Source: Neobacillus drentensis NBRC 102427
GTDB lineage: Bacteria > Bacillota > Bacilli > Bacillales > Cytobacillaceae
Length of the DNA: 64,000 bases
Direction: 5' to 3'
Assembly: GCF_001591445.1 (NCBI RefSeq)
Contig: NZ_BCUX01000021.1
Location: forward strand, 1-64,000
In this document: positions 27,102-36,329 of the stretch, piece by piece
How positions within the stretch are numbered: position 1 is the stretch's first letter
Layout of the letters: the number at the start of each line of letters is the position of its first letter
The notes under the pieces: generated by a model
What the model was told of the DNA's origin: nothing
Databases searched by the model: none
What the model saw: the letters and a program-made list of their open reading frames with translations, nothing else
Position numbers and translations under genes: made by a program

Positions 27102-27401
27102 TTAATCTTTTGTTTTAATAATTATTATTTCCTCTTCAACTTTTGCGATTTTAACTAAATGCGAATCAAGACGTCGGTTCATATGCTGTATTTCACCTTT
27201 GTGAGAATCCTCAATCCGTTGAAGTGAATCTTTAATATCGGAAAGGTCGATTTGGTTTACTTCTACACGGTGTTCAATGCTATCCATTTTTTCCAGCCTG
27301 GATAATCTTTTTTCAATATTATCTAACGTTTCATTAAATGTCTGAATTAAACTTTTAATATCATTGTCATATTCTGTTAACTTATCGAACTCCTTCACCA
27401 T
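27102..27401 (-). CDS. Coiled-coil hypothetical protein
   Basis: This 99-residue protein is predicted to be almost entirely coiled coil from about residue 10 to 92, with heptad-spaced Leu/Ile (FNETLDNIEKRLSRLEKMDSI). It has no Cys, no membrane span and no catalytic motif. A ribosome site precedes the ATG. I recognise no family. Its job is unknown; a structural or adaptor role is possible. Confidence 0.6.
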   Translation of the reverse strand: MVKEFDKLTEYDNDIKSLIQTFNETLDNIEKRLSRLEKMDSIEHRVEVNQIDLSDIKDSLQRIEDSHKGEIQHMNRRLDSHLVKIAKVEEEIIIIKTKD

Positions 27402-27498
27402 TTGAAAAACCCCCTTTTTGCTTGCTTTTATCTTAACATTATTTTCACTATATATATGTTACAATATCAGCAACATCTGATCCGATCGGAAAGAATCA

Positions 27499-27756
27499 CT
27501 AACTTTTCCAAACTCTTAATACATATCCTCCACATCCACACTGATCAATGAATTTAATCTTAACCTTTTCAGGATACAGTTCCTCAATTAACGGCTGAAG
27601 ATAGTCAACAGGATTTCCAAACGTTTCAGCTGTTACCCGATTTACAAAACACCCCTTTTTCGTTTCTTCCACCGCCAGTAGTGCATCTTTAATAATCAGG
27701 TCAATATTTAGTTCGTATTCATCATGCTCTAAATCCTTCGTCCAATCTTTATCCAT
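27499..27756 (-). CDS. CGCGG-motif RiPP-like protein (radical-SAM-modified family)
   Basis: This protein has 85 residues. It has an acidic N-terminus, a helical centre with CFVNRVTAETFGNPVDYLQP, and the C-terminal KFIDQCGCGGYVLRVW. From memory this pattern (a VNxVT-like segment, then FVDQCGCGG-VxRV) matches the family named CGCGG, proposed as a radical-SAM-modified ribosomal peptide. I set the start at ATG 27756, since GGAGG lies inside the codons following the upstream ATG (27768). No radical SAM gene is visible in this window. Confidence 0.6.
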   Translation of the reverse strand: MDKDWTKDLEHDEYELNIDLIIKDALLAVEETKKGCFVNRVTAETFGNPVDYLQPLIEELYPEKVKIKFIDQCGCGGYVLRVWKS

Positions 27757-28045
27757 ATAATCCTCCATAATAGAAATATTTATTATTTATATTTATTAAA
27801 ACCGTTTTTGAAAAATATGCAGTGATTCAATGCATAAAAGTGAACGTTTTAAGGAAAAAATTTGAACATTTTATAAAATTATAATATTTGATGACAGCCC
27901 GTGAATAATGTCACATGCAAAACTTCTTAAAAGTTATACTCTTCCAATATAGAGAAATGGTAAATAGGAATTATCTAGCTGTAATCTTAACACCCGTTTC
28001 TTACTTATGAATCATTACCTAAAAGGAAAAGGTTGGTGCATTTAG

Positions 28046-28357
28046 ATGTTCATTTCAATCGACGAAAGAGCTGCCTCATGGTTCACAAGAGAATTCGAAT
28101 TTAATAAGCCTTTTAGTATTCGGATGTTTCCTCAATATGCGGGTTTTGGAAATAAGCACAAAGGATATAGTCTTGCCCTTTCAGCTGAAAAACCTGCCAA
28201 TGTTGGTTATACAAATGTTGTAAATGGAATTACCTTCTTTGTCGAAGTTAATGATGTTTGGTTTTTCGAAGATACAGAAACTTACTTAACGATCGATAAT
28301 GACTCAGAAGAACTATTGGTCCAATATAATGAACTTGCAAGTGCTGCCGTATCTTAA
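28046..28357 (+). CDS. HesB/YneR-like protein lacking cysteines
   Basis: This 103-residue protein resembles the HesB-like fold subfamily typified by B. subtilis YneR (opening ISIDERAASWFTREF, then GKxKGYSLAL-like centre). Canonical A-type iron-sulfur carriers use three conserved Cys; none is present here, so cluster transfer by the usual route is unlikely. The function is unknown. AAAAGGAAAAGG lies upstream of the ATG. It is monocistronic and convergent with the lipoprotein gene. Confidence 0.7.
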   Translation: MFISIDERAASWFTREFEFNKPFSIRMFPQYAGFGNKHKGYSLALSAEKPANVGYTNVVNGITFFVEVNDVWFFEDTETYLTIDNDSEELLVQYNELASAAVS

Positions 28358-28383
28358 AATCAATCTAACTAAATTAAAGTATA

Positions 28384-28421
28384 AAAAAACAAGCCAACAA
28401 TATATATTTGGCTTGTTTTTT
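28384..28421. terminator. Bidirectional terminator
   Basis: The 14-nt arms AAAAAACAAGCCAA (28384-28397) and TTGGCTTGTTTTTT (28408-28421) lie between convergent genes. Confidence 0.85.
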
Positions 28422-28429
28422 AAGTTTCA

Positions 28430-28960
28430 TTAGTTTACTTGCTTACCAAGGCTTGGCGCTAGTAATTTTTCACTTTCAAATACTTTCCCAAGTTTTTCTT
28501 CAGCTTGTGTTAAGCTAGCTGATGCTGCATCAAGGTTAGGAACATCTTTTTTCAATTCATCAGCTTTGATTTGGTAAGAAATTGCATAATCCTTAATAGC
28601 TGACTCGAGGTCTGCTTTTTTATCCTTTAAGGCCGCAGGCACTTGATAATTATTTAATTCCGCAGCAACAGCTGCTGCTGATTCACTCGCTTTAGCGCGA
28701 TCTTTAGCAGTTGGCAATTCCTCAGGCTTTGCATCTTCCTTTGTAGCCTTTGCTACATAAGCATTTAAATCTGTATCTTTAGCATTAATTTTATCTCCAA
28801 GATCCATATAAAATTTAACTAATTCCTTTTTTATATCCACTTTCGGTGCTGCTTCTTCCTTATTTTCCTTTTTATCTGTTTTTGTTTCATTATTACTGGA
28901 ACATGCAGTTAGACCAATTGCCAAAGCTAGTGAAAATAATAACACAAAAAACTTTTTCAT
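28430..28960 (-). CDS. Putative lipoprotein
   Basis: This 176-residue protein has a signal peptide and lipobox LTACSS (lipidated Cys at about residue 20), then a Lys/Glu-rich linker. A helical, Ala/Lys/Asp-rich body of about 130 residues follows, with no catalytic motif. It should be anchored on the outer face of the membrane. I recognise no family. It is transcribed divergently from the orphan F0 gene cluster, separated by 273 nt that hold at least one promoter. Confidence 0.7.
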   Translation of the reverse strand: MKKFFVLLFSLALAIGLTACSSNNETKTDKKENKEEAAPKVDIKKELVKFYMDLGDKINAKDTDLNAYVAKATKEDAKPEELPTAKDRAKASESAAAVAAELNNYQVPAALKDKKADLESAIKDYAISYQIKADELKKDVPNLDAASASLTQAEEKLGKVFESEKLLAPSLGKQVN

Positions 28961-29139
28961 TTTTTAATCCCCCTAATGTCTATTCAATTAACCTTGTATA
29001 TTTTACAACAAAAATTTAGGCGAGAAAAGTATAAAAGTTTTATAAAGTATTTTTAACATTTCCCATTAAAAAACTTACATATCTTTCCAATACTGCTAAG
29101 ATAATTATTCAGAAAATTAGGAATAAATTGTGAACTGTA

Positions 29140-29167
29140 TTACAATATTGAAAGTTTTTGTTATAAT
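29140..29167 (+). promoter_or_regulatory. Candidate promoter of the orphan F0 cluster
   Basis: TTACAA (29140-29145) and a perfect TATAAT (29162-29167) are spaced 16 nt. They lie 66 nt ahead of the TTG start at 29234. Confidence 0.45.
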
Positions 29168-29218
29168 AAACATGACATATTTCCTATGCTTAAGGTCGTG
29201 ATTTCTCTCTTTTCCTAA

Positions 29219-29956
<738 letters not shown>

Positions 29957-29980
29957 TAGTTTTGAAGGAGTTGAGTTGTT

Positions 29981-30376
29981 TTGGGTGATCTTACTTTATT
30001 CGGTCTGCCAATTTCATTAGGGACGATGATTTACCAAGCAAGTATTTTTACTGTTTTAGTATTAATTTTAAAAAAGCTTGTGTTTAAAAAACTAGTAAAT
30101 ATTTTAGATACACGAAAACAACACATCGAAAATCAGTTACAATTAACAGAAAAGTATAAACTTGATGCAGCCCGGAACCTTGACAAAAGTGAGGACACCC
30201 TTAAGCAAGCAAGACATGATGCTAGAGAAATATTAAAACATAGTGAAAACGAAGCAACATTAATAATTAATGATGCTAGAGAAAAGGCCAAACAAATATT
30301 AAAAGACGCAAATGAAGAAGCATATCATAGACGTAAACGGTTCATTGCAAAGGCAGATCAAATTAAGGGGGTCTAA
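29981..30376 (+). CDS. Orphan short F0 subunit b-like protein
   Basis: This 131-residue protein has one N-terminal membrane span (about 13-33; IYQASIFTVLVLILKKLVFKKL) followed by a long charged helix with the Ala/Lys/Glu repeats of F0 b (DAREKAKQILKDANEEAYHRRK). It is shorter than a typical b subunit (about 170), lacking the C-terminal part that binds delta. It follows the a-like gene by 24 nt with GAAGGAG before a TTG/GTG-type start, and is followed after 4 nt by the AtpZ-like gene. It would not be expected to dock normally on F1. Confidence 0.7.
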   Translation: MGDLTLFGLPISLGTMIYQASIFTVLVLILKKLVFKKLVNILDTRKQHIENQLQLTEKYKLDAARNLDKSEDTLKQARHDAREILKHSENEATLIINDAREKAKQILKDANEEAYHRRKRFIAKADQIKGV

Positions 30377-30380
30377 AACC

Positions 30381-31355
30381 ATGAAACATAAGTTTACAAT
30401 ATCCTTGAACAAAGTAACTGAGAACTTAGAATTAGGATTTGAAGAAAAATGGATTTATGTTCATTATAAAAAAGGAGCAATTGAAAAAACTGCTTGCCTA
30501 TTAAAAAATGATAACAAATCAGAGGAAGAGTATCTTGATGCCTTTTTTGAAGATAATCAGGTGTCCGAAGAAATGAAAAAGGAGGTTAAGAATTTTTTAA
30601 AAAGTGGAATAGGTCACAAAGATGAACATTGGAATGAATTCACCAATTTTCTTATTAAGGCGCTCTCATTAAATATGGTCTTCGGAATTACAATCGCACT
30701 ATGTGTTTTTGGTGGTTACAGGCTGGGTGCATTATTAGATAATCGCTATGGTATTTATCCTACTTTTACATTAATAGGAATATTTTTTGGAATCGGCATT
30801 GGTGCAATAACTGTTTATTCAATGGTTCAAAAGTACTTTAAAACATCTATTCAAAAAGGAAAAGGTGTTAAAAAATCTTTAAATAGAGAACAGGAGAATG
30901 ACAAGAGTTACCCTATTATTGATGTTACGATTGATGAAGTTCGTAAGGCGATTAGAGCCTTTTCCGATAATTTACCAAAAGGTGTTTATCGGACGATTCT
31001 TGTTCAAGATGATAATTGTATTGACTTTAATCAACTTGTTCCACATCTTGGTGGGATTCCATCCAAAAAGTTCTATATGTCTAAAGAAACGTACGATTTA
31101 TTTGAGGAAAATGAAAAACAAATACCCTTAGAAATGGATATCGTTCAGAAAGCTGTTGATTTGTTTGTAAAAGAGCATAATGAATTTCCTATGTTAAAAT
31201 TCGACCCAATTCACAAGGTGAATTATTTTCAGTTAATGCAAGAGCAATATCTTAAAAAAGAACCTAAAATACAATTCTATATTACCGACCTTGATGGATT
31301 GATTACACATATAAAACCTCGGAAGAAAAAAATGGGAAACACCTCTCAAAGCTGA
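30381..31355 (+). CDS. AtpZ-like two-span protein fused to a DUF3939-like domain
   Basis: This protein has 324 residues. Residues 1-95 are soluble. Residues 98-149 hold two membrane helices with the Gly-rich pattern FGGYRLGALLDNRYGIYPTF...GIGIG, which fits the AtpZ/F0F1-gene-1 family (implicated with AtpI in cation supply). Residues 178-324 are a soluble domain (TIDEVRKAIRAF..., ...FYITDLDGLITHIKP) that I tentatively match to DUF3939. The start is ATG 30381, with AAGGGGG nine bases upstream; an earlier in-frame ATG at 30312 lies inside the b-like gene and lacks a site. The stop codon lies inside the terminator hairpin. Confidence 0.65.
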   Translation: MKHKFTISLNKVTENLELGFEEKWIYVHYKKGAIEKTACLLKNDNKSEEEYLDAFFEDNQVSEEMKKEVKNFLKSGIGHKDEHWNEFTNFLIKALSLNMVFGITIALCVFGGYRLGALLDNRYGIYPTFTLIGIFFGIGIGAITVYSMVQKYFKTSIQKGKGVKKSLNREQENDKSYPIIDVTIDEVRKAIRAFSDNLPKGVYRTILVQDDNCIDFNQLVPHLGGIPSKKFYMSKETYDLFEENEKQIPLEMDIVQKAVDLFVKEHNEFPMLKFDPIHKVNYFQLMQEQYLKKEPKIQFYITDLDGLITHIKPRKKKMGNTSQS

Positions 31356-31367
31356 GAGGTGTTTTAA
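31338..31367 (+). terminator. Terminator overlapping the end of the AtpZ-like gene
   Basis: AACACCTCTC (31338-31347) pairs with GAGAGGTGTT and is followed by TT. The last codons and the TGA stop of the preceding gene lie within the hairpin. Confidence 0.75.
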
Positions 31368-31378
31368 CATATTAAATT

Positions 31379-33280
31379 CTATTTCCCTAAATGAAATGGG
31401 ACTGTGGTTACCGCAATATCCTTATGGCGTAAGAACCAAACCCGTAGCATTAATGCGCTATGGTTATGTAATAGATGATGCCACCATTTAATCGGGATGA
31501 ATTGGGGTATTAATATATGAATCAATTTTTCTTCATGACTTTCCTCAACAACTTTTATTAATCTGGATAAAGGTTCAAGGAGGGACCGGTATTTGCTTTT
31601 AAGGCAAATCAGCCTACATGGACTCCCCCATTCCATCCACCTGTGCTCCATTGTTTTTATCGCCTCATCGTCGAATCCTACATAGACTGCAATGACATCT
31701 GAATTTAGACTTTTTGCAAATGACAAGGTATTGTTTACTACTTTGTGTACTCCTGATATAAGAACAATCGATAATACATTTTTTGCTATTGGAATGGTTC
31801 CCGGATTAAGCTTTAGCTCATATGCTATTTCCTCATAATGTCGGTGAATTGCTAATGAAAAGAAAATAAAAACTGGTAATACCATTAACACAATCCAAGC
31901 TCCCCCCATAAACTTCGTCACCGCAAAAATTATCGCAACCGCAGTGGTAATGACTGCACCAACTATGTTTACAGAGAGCTTCAAATGCCAGTGATTCCCC
32001 TTTACCTTCAGCCATCTTCTTATCAAACCAAATTGTGCGATGGTAAACGATAGAAATACTCCAATTGCATATAATGGTATGAGAGCATTTGTATGGGCAT
32101 TGAAAATAATAATCAGTAAACAAGCAAATGAGGCTAAAACAATTATTCCATTTGAGTACCCTAGACGATCCCCTCTATTTAATAAGCCCCTAGGTAAAAA
32201 TCCGTCAGCCGCCACAATTGCCGCAAGCTGTGAAAATCCTGTGAAAGTGGAGTTCGCAGCAAGAATTAACACAATAAATGTAAACCAAATGATTATCTGA
32301 TAAATGATTCCATCCCCAAAATAAGTACTTGTTAATTGTGATAACATCGTATTATGAGGATTCACGGAGATTCCATTAATAAATATATGGACGGAAAACC
32401 CAAGTAAGGTGATTGCAGTAATGACACCCAGAGCTATGTAGGATTTTATCGCATTCTTTTTCTGAGGTTCACGAAAAACAGGGACAGCATTAGAAATAGT
32501 CTCAATACCTGTTAGGGCAGAACATGCTGAGCTGAATGCCTTGAGGGTTAATAGAATCGATAAATCCTGCGGAAACGTGCCAATCACTGGTGTTGAACCT
32601 TTAATAAATCCATATTTAAATTCATCAATAAAACCTGCCATGATAACTACTATCATACAAATCATAAAACCGATTGTTGGCCAAGCTAATACTCTTGCAG
32701 ATTCAGCTACTCCACGTAAATTGATGATAACTAGAAGTGTTACACAAAGAATTGCTAGTACCGTTTCATATGGAGCCAAAATATGATAGGCCGAAACTAA
32801 TGCTTCCATTGCAGCAGAAATAGAAACCGCAACAGTCAAAATATAATCTATTAATAATGAACTCGAGGCAACTAATGAGATCCAAATCGGTTTGAAATTA
32901 TCCTTAGCAATCGCATAGGCCCCTCCGCCATTAGGATAGGCCAAGATTCCCATAATATATGATAAAATTAATATTCCTAATAAAAAAATAGTAGCCAATG
33001 TAATGGGGATAATAAGCCATTTCGCTTCTTGTCCAAGCGAGGCCAGTTCAGTTAATCCTGATTCCGGACCGTAAGAAACAGACGAATACAAATCCGCAGA
33101 TAAAATTGGCAATGCAATAAACCACAATAACTTTGTATGTTTGCTTTGTAATTCAGCTGTTCGCATCGGACGGCCAATTAAGATTTTTTTTGCGCTCTTT
33201 AGGTCGTGGATTGCATACCAAATGAACATTATTGCCGCAACACCTAAAACCCATTCGAGTACTTTCACCCAATGGACCAT
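31379..33280 (-). CDS. KimA/YdaO-like APC-superfamily transporter
   Basis: This 633-residue protein has about 12 spans plus a C-terminal cytoplasmic domain of about 140 residues. The core (LSADLYSSVSYGPESGLTEL, YPNGGGAYAIAKDNF, SALTGIETISNAVPVF) fits the KimA potassium/proton symporter group of the APC superfamily. An N-terminal extension of about 45 residues includes an additional hydrophobic stretch not typical of KimA. Potassium is the likely cargo, but other amino-acid-like cargo cannot be excluded. No c-di-AMP riboswitch is recognisable upstream. Confidence 0.7.
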   Translation of the reverse strand: MVHWVKVLEWVLGVAAIMFIWYAIHDLKSAKKILIGRPMRTAELQSKHTKLLWFIALPILSADLYSSVSYGPESGLTELASLGQEAKWLIIPITLATIFLLGILILSYIMGILAYPNGGGAYAIAKDNFKPIWISLVASSSLLIDYILTVAVSISAAMEALVSAYHILAPYETVLAILCVTLLVIINLRGVAESARVLAWPTIGFMICMIVVIMAGFIDEFKYGFIKGSTPVIGTFPQDLSILLTLKAFSSACSALTGIETISNAVPVFREPQKKNAIKSYIALGVITAITLLGFSVHIFINGISVNPHNTMLSQLTSTYFGDGIIYQIIIWFTFIVLILAANSTFTGFSQLAAIVAADGFLPRGLLNRGDRLGYSNGIIVLASFACLLIIIFNAHTNALIPLYAIGVFLSFTIAQFGLIRRWLKVKGNHWHLKLSVNIVGAVITTAVAIIFAVTKFMGGAWIVLMVLPVFIFFSLAIHRHYEEIAYELKLNPGTIPIAKNVLSIVLISGVHKVVNNTLSFAKSLNSDVIAVYVGFDDEAIKTMEHRWMEWGSPCRLICLKSKYRSLLEPLSRLIKVVEESHEEKLIHILIPQFIPIKWWHHLLHNHSALMLRVWFLRHKDIAVTTVPFHLGK

Positions 33281-33513
33281 AAAAAGGACTCCTTTCTATT
33301 CCTCCCCTATAATTGAAAACTATTTATTTAGAATATTATCTAATAAAATCAACCCAATTCCACTGTAACTTTGTGAAACTTTTATGTTATTTTTTTCCTT
33401 TTTGACTAAGTATTCAGCAAAAAATCCATTATTAAGTATTTTTTTTTGCTTTTTTTTCAACAAAATTGAGATAATAGCAATAGACAATAATATTCTCTAA
33501 AGACGAGGGGTTC

Positions 33514-34773
33514 ATGATGTTAAATCGTAAAAATAAAACACAGCATTTAGCGACTATTTTTCTTGCTGTGATGGGAATCGGCTTTCTAGCCACTATTCCG
33601 ATACAGGATACTTTCTGGGGGAGGGTCCTGCTTGGAGGATTTGAAGCTGGGCTTGTAGGAGGACTGGCTGATTGGTTTGCGGTAACAGCTCTATTTCGTC
33701 ACCCACTAGGTATTCCTATCCCACATACTGCTCTGCTGCCAAAAAATCGAAGCAGAATCATTGCCGGAATAATCTCGATGTTAGAAAATGATTGGCTCAC
33801 AAAAGAAAGTATTCATAAAAAAATTAACAACATTAAATTTACTGAAAAACTATTTGAGATAATCTATAAAGAATTACCTTCATCAGCCGTAGAAAAGAAT
33901 TTCATCATGATTTCTAAACACTTAATCACGATTTTTGATTTAAAAAGATTCGCTCCATTATTAGAAGAAGAACTAAAATCTAGAATAGATGCTCTAGATA
34001 GTAAGAATTATCTCCCTATGCTGATGGCTCAGGTTGCCATTAGAAAATATGATGAAAAAGCTCTTGATTACATACTTAAAGAAATTGATGACTGGGCAAG
34101 TAAAGAGAGCACAAAGTATAAGTTAGGCGGATTAGCTGTCGATGCAGTGGAAAATATCAAAGCGGATGGGTTTATGCAATTTGCTTTAAAATCATTTAGC
34201 AACCTCGTAAATGAAGAAAAATTGGGTAATATTATCCAAAGCTTAATTTTAAAAGGTGTAGATAGCTATCGAGACCCCTTGAACCAGAATAGGCAAGGCT
34301 TATTGACTCATATCCAAAATAAGCTTCAATCGATTAAAAGTGATGAAAAGATTCATGAAGAAATAAATAATTTAAAATCTCAGCTAGTCGAAAAATGGGA
34401 ACTGCAAGAGCAAATTTCCGAATTATTAGGCCAGATTCAGCAAAAAGCTTTTGACTTTGTTGAAAAACCCTCCTTTTATGAAGATTATCTCCTTCCTTTA
34501 ATTAAAAAGGGCTTAGAAGGAATCGAGTCAAATCCGGAGAAAGTGATTCTTATAGAAACTTGGATTAAGGATCATATCTTTAGTTTTATTGATAAAAATC
34601 ATTCGAAAATAGGATTGCTTGTAAAAGAAAATTTAGAAAAACTAGATGATAAAACACTTATCGAAATGGTTGAAACAAACGTTGGAAAAGACCTGCAATG
34701 GATTCGTGTCAATGGGGCTGTGTGTGGTTTTTTAATCGGGATTGTATTAGTTGGTATTAAAGCCTTTTTTTAG
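33514..34773 (+). CDS. DUF445-family membrane protein
   Basis: This 419-residue protein has two N-terminal hydrophobic segments (about 13-50) containing the family motif GGLADWFAVTALFRHPLGIPIPHTALLPKNR, a long helical middle (60-395) and a C-terminal hydrophobic segment. It fits DUF445 (E. coli YjiN, B. subtilis YheB). The family's function is unknown. It is monocistronic with its own terminator. Confidence 0.8.
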   Translation: MMLNRKNKTQHLATIFLAVMGIGFLATIPIQDTFWGRVLLGGFEAGLVGGLADWFAVTALFRHPLGIPIPHTALLPKNRSRIIAGIISMLENDWLTKESIHKKINNIKFTEKLFEIIYKELPSSAVEKNFIMISKHLITIFDLKRFAPLLEEELKSRIDALDSKNYLPMLMAQVAIRKYDEKALDYILKEIDDWASKESTKYKLGGLAVDAVENIKADGFMQFALKSFSNLVNEEKLGNIIQSLILKGVDSYRDPLNQNRQGLLTHIQNKLQSIKSDEKIHEEINNLKSQLVEKWELQEQISELLGQIQQKAFDFVEKPSFYEDYLLPLIKKGLEGIESNPEKVILIETWIKDHIFSFIDKNHSKIGLLVKENLEKLDDKTLIEMVETNVGKDLQWIRVNGAVCGFLIGIVLVGIKAFF

Positions 34774-34782
34774 ATCTTACTG

Positions 34783-34812
34783 AAAAAGCTACCCTTAGAG
34801 GGTAGCTTTTTT
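34783..34812 (+). terminator. Terminator of the DUF445 gene
   Basis: AAAAGCTACCC (34784-34794) and GGGTAGCTTTT (34800-34810), then T. Confidence 0.85.
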
Positions 34813-34921
34813 GAATATGAATTTCTAACTTGTCCTCTTGAACCCAAAGTTATTTTTCAGAGTCTTCCTGCATAATTAGTACTGTAGTCATAATTTTTAA
34901 AGTAAAAAGGGAGGCTGGAAA

Positions 34922-35287
34922 ATGGGAATAAGGTTGATTAAAATTTCTGTTGTGTATTTTGTTATTGGGGTTTGCATGGGTATGTATATGTCAATGACGC
35001 ATAGTTTCGACTTCACTCCTGTACATGCCCATATTAATTTATTAGGTTGGCTTACTTTGGCTGTTGCTGGTCTCATTTATGTTGCTTTTCCAAACGCAGC
35101 AGAAACAACACTCGCTAAGGTTCACTTCTGGATTCATAATATTTCTCTACCCATTATGATGATAGGACTCGCATTTTATGTTTCCGGGACGGAAAGTGCA
35201 GAGCCCGCGATAGCTACTGGCGGTACATTATTGGTCTTAGGTATCATTGTCTATGCAATTAATATCCTAAAAAATGTTAAGAGTTAA
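34922..35287 (+). CDS. Short heme-copper-oxidase-subunit-I-like membrane protein
   Basis: This 121-residue protein has four spans. It contains HAHINLLGW (about 36-44) and VHFWIHNISLPIMMIG (about 69-84), which resemble helices of heme-copper oxidase or NorB subunit I that carry heme-ligand His. The length is only a quarter of a real oxidase, with no copper site. Similar short proteins occur in Bacillus and are annotated as cytochrome oxidase-like. It may bind heme; that is inference. AGGGAGG lies upstream of the ATG. Confidence 0.6.
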   Translation: MGIRLIKISVVYFVIGVCMGMYMSMTHSFDFTPVHAHINLLGWLTLAVAGLIYVAFPNAAETTLAKVHFWIHNISLPIMMIGLAFYVSGTESAEPAIATGGTLLVLGIIVYAINILKNVKS

Positions 35288-35333
35288 ATTGCACTTTTAG
35301 TCTTTTCATATATTCATCAAAACTTGTCCAAAC

Positions 35334-35357
35334 AAAAGACGCCAGTGGCGTCTTTTT
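35334..35357. terminator. Bidirectional terminator
   Basis: AAAAGACGCC-AGT-GGCGTCTTTT (35334-35356), then T. It sits between convergent genes. Confidence 0.85.
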
Positions 35358-35361
35358 ATTT

Positions 35362-36171
35362 CTACCGATATATTTCTAAGAATTTCTTTCTTAGTTTGGC
35401 TTTTTCTTCATCAGTTTTCCTGTAATCGAAATTATAAATAGCCCCTTCCCAATCTCCATACATTGGGTTTGGAAATAGAATAAACTTTTTACCGAATTCC
35501 TCCTGATACTTGTCCACTGCTTGATTTCTTCCCGAGACCGATAAGCCCTCAAACCCCCTAAAATCTCCAAGATTATCTCCAAAAAACAGAAGGATATCAT
35601 GTGTTCTTGCTACTTGCTCGCGGCGCTCTTCTTTCCCTTTTTCACCAGGCTGCAGTAATAATACGTGAGCTGCATCTGCTTGTGGTGCACTCACTTTCTG
35701 CAGATTTCTTATTGTTATGTCTTTTTGTGATTCATAACGATTAGAAATATAATAAATTGCCACCCCCAATGAATTTGCGTAATGTAAAAATTCAATTGCC
35801 CCGGGAAGTGGCTTTGCTTCAGCTCTATTGAACCATTCATCCCATTTAAAAGGAAGCCTTTTCCCTGCAACCACATACCAAGCTTGATGTGGGCTATTAT
35901 TTAAAATCGTCTCATCGATATCGAGGACAATTGCCGGCTTTAAGCTTTCCTTTCCCCTTTCTTTACTCAAAATTTGGTCTAATCTCATTTTACCAATATT
36001 ATAGCCTTGATAATATAACCCCTTTGCTTCCCCGGCGCTTTGAAACCAAAGGACAGACATCGTATTCTGCTCAGACAAGTTAGCTGTTGTTTCTGCCTTT
36101 GGGTGAACATTCTGAAAGGATATTGTAAAAAAAATAAGCATGATCAGGACAGTAATTCTCCTCGCGAACAA
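35362..36171 (-). CDS. Secreted HAD acid phosphatase / 5'-nucleotidase, e(P4) family
   Basis: This 269-residue protein has an N-terminal signal sequence (no Cys lipobox) and the class C acid phosphatase DDDD pattern: VLDIDETILNN (about 82-92) and FGDNLGDF (about 196-203). Members hydrolyse nucleotides or phosphomonoesters outside the membrane. The TTG start at 36171 is supported by AAGGGGG seven bases upstream; an internal AGGAG has no well-placed start codon. It is monocistronic. Confidence 0.82.
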   Translation of the reverse strand: MFARRITVLIMLIFFTISFQNVHPKAETTANLSEQNTMSVLWFQSAGEAKGLYYQGYNIGKMRLDQILSKERGKESLKPAIVLDIDETILNNSPHQAWYVVAGKRLPFKWDEWFNRAEAKPLPGAIEFLHYANSLGVAIYYISNRYESQKDITIRNLQKVSAPQADAAHVLLLQPGEKGKEERREQVARTHDILLFFGDNLGDFRGFEGLSVSGRNQAVDKYQEEFGKKFILFPNPMYGDWEGAIYNFDYRKTDEEKAKLRKKFLEIYR

Positions 36172-36281
36172 AACACATACCCCCTTAAATTAATAAACTT
36201 AGTATGTGAAATTAGTAAAGATCTCAAACCATCTTTTGGTTATGTTTCTTTTTACTTTACTTCTTTTCGTTGATTCGATAT

Positions 36282-36309
36282 ATTTTACTTATCATCCGAT
36301 AAGTAAAAT
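36282..36309. promoter_or_regulatory. TetR-type operator upstream of the regulator gene
   Basis: ATTTTACTTATC (36282-36293), spacer ATCC, GATAAGTAAAAT (36298-36309): a perfect 12-bp inverted repeat 20 nt before the tetR-type start. The core ACTTATC-N4-GATAAGT recurs at 36979-36996. Confidence 0.7.
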
Positions 36310-36329
36310 AATAGAAAGGATTTTATTCA

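Noticed and set aside
33281-33513. c-di-AMP riboswitch upstream of the KimA-like gene
   Set aside because: The gap is only 233 nt and shows none of the recognisable conserved aptamer blocks.
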